Below are positions 53,312 through 61,893 of a stretch of DNA of 64,000 bases, piece after piece. The position numbers and the translations under genes were made by a program. The stretch spans positions 1 through 64,000 of the forward strand of contig JAOUBJ010000015.1 of NCBI GenBank assembly GCA_029860345.1, given 5' to 3'. This stretch comes from Candidatus Zixiibacteriota bacterium. Lineage in GTDB: Bacteria > Zixibacteria > MSB-5A5 > GN15 > FEB-12. The notes below the pieces were generated by a model. That model was not told where the DNA came from and ran no database searches. It saw only the letters and a program-made list of their open reading frames with translations. Within the stretch, counting starts at the first letter, position 1. Every line of letters begins with the position of its first letter.

Positions 53312-54067
53312 ATGAGCATCAAGAACGCCAAAGTCGGTACCTCAGGGTTTAGTTACAAAGACTGGTTGGGGAACTTCTATCCCCAGTTTTGCCCGCCGGC
53401 TGACTTTCTCAGATTCTACTCCTCCGTGTTTACAACTGTGGAGATCGACGCGACTTTCTATCGGATTCCCAAACCGGAAACTGTCGAGCGTTGGGCCGGC
53501 CAGGTGCGAGATGGGTTTATCTTTGCGGCCAAATTCCCACGGACCGTGACTCATGAAGGCAAACCGGCCGAGCGGCTGAAGACCGCCATTGCTTTCACGG
53601 AGGTGATGCGCGGGCTGGGCGACCGTTTGGGACCGCTACTTCTGCAGTACCCCTACAGTTTCAAACCGACCGAGTTTGAAAACCTCCGCCAACTTTTGGC
53701 AGGACTACCGGCCGACTTGCGGATTGCTCTGGAACTGCGCAACAAAGCCTGGCTGAAGGAAGCTGAGTTGTTCGATCTTTTGCAGGAATATAATATTGCC
53801 TTCACCCTGATCGACCATCCCTGGATGCCCAGGCAGGAGATTGCAACCGCTGACTTTCATTATATACGTTTCCTCGGTGATCGTAAGCAGATCACCGATG
53901 ATTTCAGCCACGTCCGGATCAACAGGGAAGAGGACCTGGCCTGGTGGCGGCAGGTGATCGCCAAACTGGCCACCGATGGGCAGACTCTATACGCCTTTTT
54001 CAACAACCATTATTCCGGACATTCCCCCAGCACGGCCAGGCGGATGCTCGAACTGCTGGACGAGTAG
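53312..54067 (+). CDS. DUF72 family protein
   Basis: 251 residues. The family N-terminus VGTSGFSYKDWLGNFYP, the motif YSSVFTTVEIDATFYRIP, FIFAAKFPRTVTH and the C-terminal YAFFNNHYSGHSPSTARRM are all present. DUF72 proteins have a TIM-barrel fold and no settled activity. No good ribosome binding site is seen before the ATG at 53312, so the message may be leaderless or weakly translated. It is divergent from the aminopeptidase gene. Confidence 0.92.
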   Translation: MSIKNAKVGTSGFSYKDWLGNFYPQFCPPADFLRFYSSVFTTVEIDATFYRIPKPETVERWAGQVRDGFIFAAKFPRTVTHEGKPAERLKTAIAFTEVMRGLGDRLGPLLLQYPYSFKPTEFENLRQLLAGLPADLRIALELRNKAWLKEAELFDLLQEYNIAFTLIDHPWMPRQEIATADFHYIRFLGDRKQITDDFSHVRINREEDLAWWRQVIAKLATDGQTLYAFFNNHYSGHSPSTARRMLELLDE

Positions 54068-54613
54068 TCTGACCCTATAAGCGACGGAGAAAGGTCCGCT
54101 CGGGGCAGGTCGGGACGCGGGTATCAGCCATGGTCAGTGGTATCGGAAATGTCCTACTCTCAGGAATTGCGAGTGACAACAGGGAGGGCGGCATTTCCTG
54201 TCTCAGTCGGGTTTGAGATTGCCGCGTCGCCTCCGCCAAAGGCGGAGCCTCCTCTCAATGACTCACGAAGGGGTAGCCCAAATACACCCCCTGCGCAAAC
54301 CATTAAGCCATCGATACAGGCTGGCCAATGCAGGTAAAATAGGCCTGCGCACAGTCTGAGCAGTTTATGGTTGGGAGGCAGTAAAGCCCGGTCAACGCCT
54401 CATAGCGCATTAAGTTTCCCTCAAAACATCCGATAGCTGGCTTAAGGGGTCAATAATGGTCCCAGTCCATTTTTGACCATAGGTGGGGATCAAAAGGAGG
54501 CAAGGCTAAACACGCGGCTCTTGCTGCGCCACGAGAACAGCTTAAGAGACAGCGAATTACGATTCGGACGATGACAAGGCAACACAACATATTTTACGTG
54601 AAGGATGCGTAAC
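54068..54613. other. Intergenic region upstream of cheW
   Basis: 546 bases. At 54213-54262 lies a repeat (GAGATTGCCGCG...CTCTCAATGACTC) also present at 6370-6420. At 54448-54478 GGTCAA and TTGACC form an inverted repeat 19 bases apart, a possible operator. AAAAGGAGG at 54492-54500 looks like a ribosome binding site but has no start codon at a useful distance. No gene supported. Confidence 0.45.
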
Positions 54614-55111
54614 ATGGATACACAGGTCCTGGAAAAAACCGATAACGCTTTTGGTGAACAGACGGGTGAGCTCTTGCAACTCGTGTCGTTCAACATCGGT
54701 TCAGAGGAGTTCGGGGTCGATATCCTGAAGGTACAGGAGATCAACCGGATGGTCGAGATCACCCGTGTCCCGCAGGCGCCTCACTACGTCGAAGGTGTCA
54801 TTAACCTGCGCGGCAAGGTGATTCCAATTGTCGACCTGCGAAAGCGGTTCAATCTGGAAGTCAAAGAGTACGACAAGAACACCCGGATCGTCGTTGTCGA
54901 CATCAGCGGTAACATCATGGGTATGGTCGTCGACTCGGTCTCAGAAGTGCTCAGGTTGCCGTCCAACACCATCGAGCCGCCGCCGGAAATAGTGGCCAGC
55001 ATCAATTCTGAGTACATCAAAGGTGTCGCAAAACTCGAAGACAGACTATTGATTTTCCTTGATCTGTCGAAAGTAATCGATGTAAGCGAGATGTCGGGTA
55101 TTACAGCTTAG
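54614..55111 (+). CDS. cheW: Chemotaxis coupling protein CheW
   Basis: 165 residues. Links chemoreceptors to the CheA kinase in membrane arrays. The typical CheW core is complete: LVSFNIGSEEFGVDILKVQEI begins the domain, then VPQAPHYVEGVINLRGKVIPIVDLRKRF, MGMVVDSVSEVLRLP and LLIFLDLSKVI. The ATG at 54614 is nine bases from AAGGA; the ATG at 54605 overlaps that site. No other chemotaxis gene is near, so it is an orphan cheW, with its own terminator downstream. Confidence 0.95.
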   Translation: MDTQVLEKTDNAFGEQTGELLQLVSFNIGSEEFGVDILKVQEINRMVEITRVPQAPHYVEGVINLRGKVIPIVDLRKRFNLEVKEYDKNTRIVVVDISGNIMGMVVDSVSEVLRLPSNTIEPPPEIVASINSEYIKGVAKLEDRLLIFLDLSKVIDVSEMSGITA

Positions 55112-55144
55112 ATTCCTAATTACTTCGTTAGCGAATCACGACTG

Positions 55145-55176
55145 GGACCGGCGAGCCACCGCCGGTCCTTTTTTTT
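55145..55176 (+). terminator. Rho-independent terminator of cheW
   Basis: GGACCGGC (55145-55152) pairs perfectly with GCCGGTCC (55161-55168) around an 8-base loop, followed by eight T. It lies 34 bases after the cheW stop. Confidence 0.92.
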
Positions 55177-55203
55177 GTTAGGGTCAGACTCGATATCCTG
55201 GAA

Positions 55204-55938
55204 TCAGTCGTCCTTCTGAACTCCGTCACCGGTCATGGGGACGAATCGAACCGGAATAATGTTGGACTCCCTGATTTCATCACCGAACTTTTCGATCAAC
55301 ACTAATTCCTGCCAGAACTCCCCGACCGGGACTACCATCCGACCGCTGTCGGCCAGTTGCTCGATCAGTGGGGCAGGTACTTTTGGTGGAGCACAGGTCA
55401 CGATGATCCTGTCGAACGGTGCATGCTCCACCCATCCGGCATAGCCGTCGCCGCACTTTACCGTGACGTTGTCGTAGCCCAGCGAATCCAACAGTTTCGC
55501 CGAACGTGCAGCCAGCGGTTTGACGATTTCGATTGTAAAGACCCTGGTGGCCAACTCGGACAGCACGGCTGCCTGGTATCCCGACCCGGTACCTATTTCG
55601 AGCACTTTTTCATCGCCGTCCAGTTTCAACAACTCGGTCATCAGCGCCACAATGTATGGTTGCGAGATGGTCTGGTCCTCACCGATCGGCAGGGGATGGT
55701 CGGCATAGGCATGCGAGCGGAACTCTCCGGGCACGAAAAGATGGCGCTCAACTTTGTGTAGCGCCTCCAGTAGGCGTTGATCCGATACACCGCGGCTGCT
55801 GATTTGGTTTTTAACCATGGCCCGACGCTCCTGGGCCAGGTTGTCGCGGGACTTCGGTTGTTCCGATTGGCAGGCTCCTCCAAGGGTCAACAATGCCGCT
55901 ACCAGTAATAGCATTCGCAGTCGATTGGCTGTAAACAT
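55204..55938 (-). CDS. pcm: Exported protein-L-isoaspartate O-methyltransferase homologue
   Basis: 244 residues. PCMT enzymes methylate L-isoaspartyl residues of aged proteins with S-adenosylmethionine. Family motifs: MVKNQISSRGVSDQRLLEAL, HLFVPGEFRSHAYADHPLPI, QTISQPYIVALMTELL, and the SAM-binding VLEIGTGSGYQAAVLSEL. Unlike the usual cytoplasmic enzyme it begins with a signal sequence (MLLLVAALLTLGGAC), so it is probably periplasmic or a lipoprotein, although the lipobox is imperfect. The ATG at 55938 follows AGGA by eight bases. Confidence 0.9.
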   Translation of the reverse strand: MFTANRLRMLLLVAALLTLGGACQSEQPKSRDNLAQERRAMVKNQISSRGVSDQRLLEALHKVERHLFVPGEFRSHAYADHPLPIGEDQTISQPYIVALMTELLKLDGDEKVLEIGTGSGYQAAVLSELATRVFTIEIVKPLAARSAKLLDSLGYDNVTVKCGDGYAGWVEHAPFDRIIVTCAPPKVPAPLIEQLADSGRMVVPVGEFWQELVLIEKFGDEIRESNIIPVRFVPMTGDGVQKDD

Positions 55939-56261
55939 ACTCTTGTTCCTGACACTACCGGGTTGGCGATAAATCGCCATCTTGCACCTCGCGCATTGTG
56001 TCCATATCAGGTTTTAGGTGCTGTTGGGCGACCCCGCCCGACACGTACTGTCCGATCCACTGGCAGTCAGGCCAGTCGCCTGATCGCACTCACACTTACA
56101 CATCTCATTATTGGTAGACTGACCTACAAAAGTCAAACCCGTTGTTATTTCATTCTACCAATTTACACAACTTAGTTTACACTACCAACTACGACACAAG
56201 TTTGACTAATAATCATACGGATCATATCTTGAGCATGAAACAAGAATTAACAGGACACTAC
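55939..56261. other. Divergent intergenic region with family A repeat and shared element
   Basis: Family A copy 5 is at 56022-56095. An element at 56157-56189 resembles 98-130: ACCAATTTACACAA is identical and the next 19 bases share TTTAC, CTA and CA. Upstream in-frame start codons of the next gene lie here but have no ribosome binding site. Confidence 0.5.
56022..56095 (+). repeat. Family A dispersed double-hairpin repeat, copy 5
   Basis: TGTTGGGCGACCCCGCCCGA, CACG, then CCACTGGCAGTCAGGCCAGT and CGCCTGATCGCACTCACA. Both hairpins are close to the consensus. Confidence 0.72.
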
Positions 56262-57452
56262 ATGCAGCCGAATCGGATTCAGTTTCTATATACGAACATA
56301 GGACGAGGACACCCGTTCTATCTCGACGGTATCATCGAAGCCCTGATTCGTAAAGGGCAAATCGGACTGGTGCGCGGCGAGACCGATGTGTTTGCAATCT
56401 CCGGCGGGATTACAAAGACGGCCTGGCAACTAGTGCGCTTGATGTACCGCCTCGGTTCTTCAGGCGGTCTGACCGGACATCTCTATAACCGTCTTCGGAG
56501 CGATGCCGACTATAATCGTCCGGGTATGGTACAACGAATCTTGTCACGATCTGTGATTCGGGAGTTTAACCGGCGGACAGACCCGATAGTCGTGGCGCAT
56601 CCGATTCTGACGGCGGCGCTGCGCGGAAGATCAGAAGTCATCTACCAGCACGGAGAGTTAGCTGCGCCGAGTGAGTCGTTGGTGCATGGGGCCACGAAAG
56701 TACTGGTTCCGACCGAGGAAACGGCAGGCCGATTCGTAGAGATCGGTTACACACCCGAGAGTGTCTTGGTAACCGGCCTGTGCATCGAACCACCCCTGGT
56801 GCGGCAGGCCGGGGATGCCTTCGAGACTCGACTTGACCGCCTGGGGCAGACAGACTCCAGAACCGGAGCGTTCTTTTCGTCGGGGGCAGAGCCGACCGAA
56901 CATGTGAAGAGACTGTCGTTGGCTGCTATGTCGGTCGCGCATGCTGGAGGTCGCGTCATTGTTTTTGTGCAGCGCCATGGTCGCCTTCAGAGAGATAGTA
57001 CTGAGCAGCTTGACAAACATGGTCTGCGCTACACTATTCTCAATGAGCACGATCCGGTAGTGTCGGATTCAGATGCTGTTACACTCATCACCTTTGCTAC
57101 GCGGCGTGAACTTGCTCACCGTACCGCCCAGTTGTTCCCGGAGTTTGACTTCATGGTCGCACCGGCCCATGAGCGCAGCAACTGGGCGCTCGGTTTGGGT
57201 TTGCCGATGTTCATTGTTGGCCCGCAGATTGGTTCCTACGCCCCGCACAACAGTTGCCGCCTGCTCGACGAGAAGGTAGCGGTTTTAATCAACACTGAGG
57301 ATCATGCGAGAAACCTTGAGCGCCTGGTGGTCGGGTCTGGTAGTGCAGAGCGATTGTCGGCCATGGCCCGGGCTGGATGGGGGAGACATGCAATCAACGG
57401 TTTTGAAGTTATTGCAGACTATCTGCACGACGAATATGCGGCACATCAATAA
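56262..57452 (+). CDS. Glycosyltransferase-like protein (GT-B fold, MurG-like)
   Basis: 396 residues. N-terminal IQFLYTNIGRGHPFYLDGII resembles the G-x-G-H nucleotide-sugar glycosyltransferase start (MurG/diacylglycerol glucosyltransferase type). Later motifs are VVAHPILTAAL, KVLVPTEETAGRFVEIG with SVLVTGLCIEPP (also seen in MurG-type enzymes), and a C-terminal donor-site region FDFMVAPAHERSNWALGLGL with FIVGPQIGSYAPHNS. Probably transfers a sugar to a lipid or surface polymer; the substrate is unknown. The ATG at 56262 follows AGGA; two upstream frames-in-phase ATGs (56142, 56235) lack ribosome binding sites. Confidence 0.7.
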   Translation: MQPNRIQFLYTNIGRGHPFYLDGIIEALIRKGQIGLVRGETDVFAISGGITKTAWQLVRLMYRLGSSGGLTGHLYNRLRSDADYNRPGMVQRILSRSVIREFNRRTDPIVVAHPILTAALRGRSEVIYQHGELAAPSESLVHGATKVLVPTEETAGRFVEIGYTPESVLVTGLCIEPPLVRQAGDAFETRLDRLGQTDSRTGAFFSSGAEPTEHVKRLSLAAMSVAHAGGRVIVFVQRHGRLQRDSTEQLDKHGLRYTILNEHDPVVSDSDAVTLITFATRRELAHRTAQLFPEFDFMVAPAHERSNWALGLGLPMFIVGPQIGSYAPHNSCRLLDEKVAVLINTEDHARNLERLVVGSGSAERLSAMARAGWGRHAINGFEVIADYLHDEYAAHQ

Positions 57453-57967
57453 TGAACGGTAGGGTGGGTCCTTCTTCTCCTGCGAGCCACGGCGTGGGCC
57501 CGCCGTTCCGAGGTTGCTAAGCTCACCGCTCACCCCTCGACTGCGCTCGGCGTGACATGGGTGGCCCATCAGCTTGGGGTGTGTTGAACAAGCTTCTCTT
57601 GTGTGTTGCGGTGGGTCTTGCCGATTCGCACCAGCGAATTCGTGTGACCCGCCGTTCTGTCCCAAACTCAGATATAGTTTTTGCCTTTGGAGAATCACGC
57701 GAAGCGCGTGATGTCGGGTCTCTAAGAGAAGAGAGACCCGACCTACTGTTAAGAGGAGTGAGTTCCGGGCCACTCGAAGAGAAGATGGATTCCCGCCTTC
57801 GCGGGAATGACAGGGAGGGACGGGAATGACAGAGTTCGGGCGGCCGTCCCAACCCTGGTTTGGGGCGGACTGGCGGTGAGGAGCATAATCAAACAAGGCC
57901 AGCCATGCCACTCAACCACCCCCTTTCAGCTTGTCTATTCTGCACAGCGGCTTATATTGGGCCGATC
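57453..57967. other. Repeat-rich intergenic region before the MFS gene
   Basis: 515 bases. Family E fragment (CTCGACTGCGCTCGG) at about 57534-57556; GAAGATGGATTCCCGCCTTC followed by GCGGGAATGACAGG (hairpin CCCGCC/GGCGGG type) at about 57779-57812; and a family D-like copy (CCCAACCCTGGTTTGGGGCG) at about 57846-57870. Several short open frames are accidental. Confidence 0.5.
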
Positions 57968-59182
57968 ATGGTAAAGCGCAGTCTTGAGTTCATTCGACAG
58001 TTTGATCGCAATTTGTGGGTGCTGGCTTTCGGTTGGCTGGTCGGCGCCATGGGTTTCTCTGCCTCAATGCCGTTTATTTCGATTTACTTCCACAGTGAAT
58101 TCGATTTTTCGATGACTGAGATAGGTCTCTTCTTCGGCGTGATGACAATCGTGCGCTCACTCTGTCAGTTGATCGGGGGAGAGGTGTCCGACCGGCTACC
58201 TCGAAGTTGGATGCTGGTCTACTCGCAGCTGTTCAGGGCGGTGTCATTCGGTCTGATTGCGATATCGATTTATTTTGACTGGGGTTTCTGGGCGGTGGCG
58301 CTGTCGCTGTTAGTCTCAGTGGTTTTCGGCGCCGTGTTTCATCCGGTGGCCAATGCTCTGGTCTCGGATCTCCTGCCCCAGGAGAAACGACTTGAAGGAT
58401 ACGCCATCACTCGGGCCGCCGGCAACCTGGGCTGGGCGGTGGGGCCGGCCATAGGCGGCTTTCTGGTGGCTGCTTCTTACGATATCTTGTTTTCCATATC
58501 GGCCTTGATAACTTTTGTCTCGGCGGTAATCTTCTGGGCCATGCTTCGCATTCCGAAAGCGATCTCACCTCTGGACCGTTTTAGGATTTCGGATATGATC
58601 GCCATCAGAAAAGATCCCTGGCTGGCCCGCCATTCCATGCTGGTCTTTCTGCTGTACTTGGTGGTGGCGCAATTGATAGTTCCTTTCTCGGTTTATGCCG
58701 TAGAAATCACATCGGCCATCAGTAAGATGCAGTTGGGATACTTGTTTACTTTGAACGGCCTCATGGTAGTAGCTCTGCAGATTCCGATCACCCGACTTCT
58801 GGCCCGGTTCAGTCTGGCCGCCCAGATGGCCCAGGGCGCTTTTCTCTATGCCGTCGGATATAGTCTGATTGGATGGATGGTCGGGTTTGAGTATTTTGCC
58901 TTCGCTATCGTCATTGTCACTCTTGGCGAGATGGCCATGTCGCCACCTTCGTTGACGATGACCTCGCGGTTGGCGCCGGAAGGTCGTATGGGCCGTTATA
59001 TGGGTATCTACAGTTTCTTTGTGGCCACCGGCTGGTCGATAGGCCCGCTCTTCGGCGGCATCGTGCTTGATTTGTTTGAATCATCACCGGCAATGGCCTG
59101 GGCCGTTATCTCCGGCGCTGCGCTGCTGTCGTGCCTCGGATATTTGTGGTGGCGAAAAGGCTTTGTTGAAAAAGTGGGATGA
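57968..59182 (+). CDS. MFS transporter
   Basis: 404 residues with twelve predicted membrane helices. The loop between helices 2 and 3 is GGEVSDRLPRSWMLVYSQLF, the G-x-x-[SD]-D-R-x-x-R/K MFS signature. FHPVANALVSDLLPQEKRLEGYAITRAAGNLGWAVGPAIGG is the typical helix 4-5 motif of drug-efflux-type MFS proteins (two adjacent stretches). The second half repeats the six-helix pattern. Substrate unknown. The ATG at 57968 (MVKRSLEFIRQFDRN) fits a cytoplasmic amphipathic start; an upstream ATG (57905) adds a further hydrophobic stretch and neither has a clear ribosome binding site. Confidence 0.88.
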   Translation: MVKRSLEFIRQFDRNLWVLAFGWLVGAMGFSASMPFISIYFHSEFDFSMTEIGLFFGVMTIVRSLCQLIGGEVSDRLPRSWMLVYSQLFRAVSFGLIAISIYFDWGFWAVALSLLVSVVFGAVFHPVANALVSDLLPQEKRLEGYAITRAAGNLGWAVGPAIGGFLVAASYDILFSISALITFVSAVIFWAMLRIPKAISPLDRFRISDMIAIRKDPWLARHSMLVFLLYLVVAQLIVPFSVYAVEITSAISKMQLGYLFTLNGLMVVALQIPITRLLARFSLAAQMAQGAFLYAVGYSLIGWMVGFEYFAFAIVIVTLGEMAMSPPSLTMTSRLAPEGRMGRYMGIYSFFVATGWSIGPLFGGIVLDLFESSPAMAWAVISGAALLSCLGYLWWRKGFVEKVG

Positions 59183-59264
59183 AACCTGGAGCGATGCATC
59201 GATCCAAAGGCCCCATAATACACATTCCGTAATCGGCACCGCTTGCCGCTGTGAAGCCCGGCTA

Positions 59265-61883
59265 CTATCGAATGATACCGAATTTGCCTATCTGAGTACG
59301 GTCTTCGGATTCCACCACGAAATAGTACAGCCCGGTGACGGCCAGCTGCGTGTTGCGTGTTATCAGATTCCATTGGTCGTGCGAGGCGGTTGGGTCGGAT
59401 GGGTCCATGTCGTGACGCAGCTCTCTTACCATGTCACCATCGAGGGTGAATATCCTGATAATGCACTTGGCCGGCAGGTTGGCAAAATGTATCCGGTGCG
59501 AACGATCTTCCGCTTCATCCCGGTCCAGACGGCTCTCCAACCCTCGGTCGACGTATCCGGCATCGATCCGATACGGATTGGGATAGACATACGCCTCCAG
59601 TCCGTCTGTAGCAACCTGGTCGGCGGAGGACAGTGCATAAGCCATCTGAGCGCCGTTTACAACCGAGGTCTCAAGGGCCGGCAGGTCGGATATGGGTGAC
59701 CCGAAATCGAAGGCCGTAACGTTGACGTAATATGGTACCGTGGGCAACAACCCATCAATGACCATTTCATACTCGAAATATTTAAGTTTGCCCTCTTCGG
59801 TTAGTTCCTCCGGTTGCGCCGAGTCCGGAATAAGGCTGCTGGGGTACGGTTGGTTTGGAAAACGTTTGCGAATGGGTGTCTGGCTGCCCAGGTCGGAGAC
59901 GTTATAGTCCTGGGCCTCGAAGACGAATGTCGATTCCGGGAATTGGGGGTGGGTGAAGGGGCTGGAGTGTGTGTAGATCTCCGGGTCAAACTCGGCGTCC
60001 CGGCATGAGTCGGCATAGAGACAACGTAATGAGTCAATCGTAAACGGGATATCCAGTAGCAGGTACTCACCATCGACAAAAACGAGTTTGTTGTAATCCT
60101 CCCGATCATAGGAAGCAATCATCGAGAAACTTGATGGGCGATCGTCACGTCCCAGATAGACTCGATAACCCTCAAAATCAACCACCTGCGAGAATATGTC
60201 GCGGGTTGTTTCCGAACGCAACCCGTTGAAGCGGACCACCAGGCTGCTGGGTGAAGGAGCTACGGCAATGTCCGGAGCCGGAGGCGGTCCGGCGCCCCTG
60301 AAGTCCGGCACGCCGTCACCTTCATAGAACAGAGTGTCGCAGGCGGTGTATTCGATAATAGTCAAGGTGGTGTCTTGGCCGTCGATAGTGGTGTCGACGG
60401 TTTGAATTATCGAATCGGTACAGCAGACCCTGTATTTGCCGAAATAACCGTCGTCATCGGTGTCGATTCCCGGATTGTCATAGACCCATGAAGCCCACCG
60501 AGAGTTGGCGGCCAGACCCGAAAAATCAAGCGAGGCGTAAAAAATGTCGGGTCGATTGACATCCCACAAGCCTTCGAAATTGCCGGGATCGCTGTGCACG
60601 AAGGCGCCGCCCAACCATGCGAACGACACCGGCAGTTCTTGTCCCGGATGGATGTCGAAAGGACCGAATGACAACAAGTATCTGCAGTCGTAGCCGTCGG
60701 CAATGTCTTCGGAATTCTCCGGTGGTGGAAGCCAGCCGGAAATGCTGTGATTCTGATCCACGTAATACTGGTCATAATCAAATTCTCTGTGGCTCAACAG
60801 GTAGTACTTGTTGGCATCTCCTTCCGGCGTTCCCAAACGCGCCCCCAAACTTCGCCAGGGATCTTCCGGGGTGCCTTGCATGCGCGGTCCGAAATCCCTT
60901 GTTGGATCGGAATAATCGATAATCCACCAATTGAATGAGTATTCCGGTTCCTCCGCCGGTGTGCGCACAACGCGAACGCCCACGGCATGCGGTACCGACT
61001 TTTCATCCCAGGCGCCACCGGCCGGGTCGCCGTCGTTATCGGTGTGATAAGCGACATTGATGGTGTCGACATAGTTGCAACCTTCGGGCGCCGGATAGGT
61101 ACGAAGGAATCCGACCATGTCGTCGTTCCAGTGGGCGCCGTCTCGGTTGGTGGTGTGCCACACATCACCATCCAGCCAGATACCGAGATATACATCTTCC
61201 AGCAACTTGGTGTCGATATTCTCAACGCGGTAATCGAATAGAATGAAGTCATCGGCGTAGGAATAGCTCCAGGCCATGGAGCGCTGTGTAACTTTTATGC
61301 CCAGCGGCTTATGCGGTCGGCCGTCGGTATTGTCGATGGCGACATATTGATTGTCCGTCAGGGTGTCCGTATACTCGCAGATGATGTCTTCTTCGGAGCG
61401 AGCCGTGGGAGCGTAAAACTGGCTGTTGGGGTCGATAGATTCATATTTGAAATCCCCGAACGGCTTGGCGTCCGGCCAGAATTCGGTCGTTACATAGAAG
61501 TCCTCGTCACCCACCGACACCAGGGTATCACGGCCCTTGATGGCTCCTGCCCATACGGCGGCCACCCATAAATAAACCAGATTACTGTTTTTGGGGAAGA
61601 TGCACGATGGTACTCCTTCGCCGGTGAGAGGGTCGAGAATTGAACTCCCGCGCGTGCCGAAGGTGCCGTTATTGGCAATGGCTAATTGGATGTTCCCGCG
61701 ATTGTGCGCGGCGTACTCGACCACCGGACCGGCCGTCGAGGATGCCCCCTCCTGAGATCGTTCGTATTGACCGGTCTTGGGATTGATCTGACGTGCTTCG
61801 CCAACAGCTATAGCGAGGAGCAAAATAAAGGCCGACCAGGCAACTGCGCCGGAGCGGCCATTGAATCCGACAGACACTTTCAT
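59265..61883 (-). CDS. Large secreted protein with T9SS-type C-terminal domain, tandem paralogue 1
   Basis: 872 residues. Signal peptide about 1-30 (FILLLAIAVGEA). No catalytic motif. The central part contains repeated aromatic/acidic motifs (YSYADDFILFDYRVENID, DVYLGIWLDGDVW, DDMVGFLRTYP, CRYLLSFGPFDIHPGQ). A fibronectin/Ig-like segment follows (FNGLRSETTRDIFS...VDFEGYRVYLGRDD). The C-terminus is FlgD/T9SS type A like: YVYPNPYRIDAGYV, IRIFTLDGDMVREL, TGLYYFVVE, ending KFGIIR. It is clearly homologous over its whole length to the next gene. Probably exported across the outer membrane by a type IX system. Start at 61883 (MKVSVGFNG) gives the best signal peptide. Confidence 0.82.
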   Translation of the reverse strand: MKVSVGFNGRSGAVAWSAFILLLAIAVGEARQINPKTGQYERSQEGASSTAGPVVEYAAHNRGNIQLAIANNGTFGTRGSSILDPLTGEGVPSCIFPKNSNLVYLWVAAVWAGAIKGRDTLVSVGDEDFYVTTEFWPDAKPFGDFKYESIDPNSQFYAPTARSEEDIICEYTDTLTDNQYVAIDNTDGRPHKPLGIKVTQRSMAWSYSYADDFILFDYRVENIDTKLLEDVYLGIWLDGDVWHTTNRDGAHWNDDMVGFLRTYPAPEGCNYVDTINVAYHTDNDGDPAGGAWDEKSVPHAVGVRVVRTPAEEPEYSFNWWIIDYSDPTRDFGPRMQGTPEDPWRSLGARLGTPEGDANKYYLLSHREFDYDQYYVDQNHSISGWLPPPENSEDIADGYDCRYLLSFGPFDIHPGQELPVSFAWLGGAFVHSDPGNFEGLWDVNRPDIFYASLDFSGLAANSRWASWVYDNPGIDTDDDGYFGKYRVCCTDSIIQTVDTTIDGQDTTLTIIEYTACDTLFYEGDGVPDFRGAGPPPAPDIAVAPSPSSLVVRFNGLRSETTRDIFSQVVDFEGYRVYLGRDDRPSSFSMIASYDREDYNKLVFVDGEYLLLDIPFTIDSLRCLYADSCRDAEFDPEIYTHSSPFTHPQFPESTFVFEAQDYNVSDLGSQTPIRKRFPNQPYPSSLIPDSAQPEELTEEGKLKYFEYEMVIDGLLPTVPYYVNVTAFDFGSPISDLPALETSVVNGAQMAYALSSADQVATDGLEAYVYPNPYRIDAGYVDRGLESRLDRDEAEDRSHRIHFANLPAKCIIRIFTLDGDMVRELRHDMDPSDPTASHDQWNLITRNTQLAVTGLYYFVVESEDRTQIGKFGIIR

Positions 61884-61893
61884 CGAATTGAAT

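Noticed and set aside
54492-54500. Strong ribosome-binding-like AAAAGGAGG upstream of cheW
   Set aside because: No ATG, GTG or TTG at a suitable distance opens a reasonable frame. cheW starts over 100 bases later with its own site.
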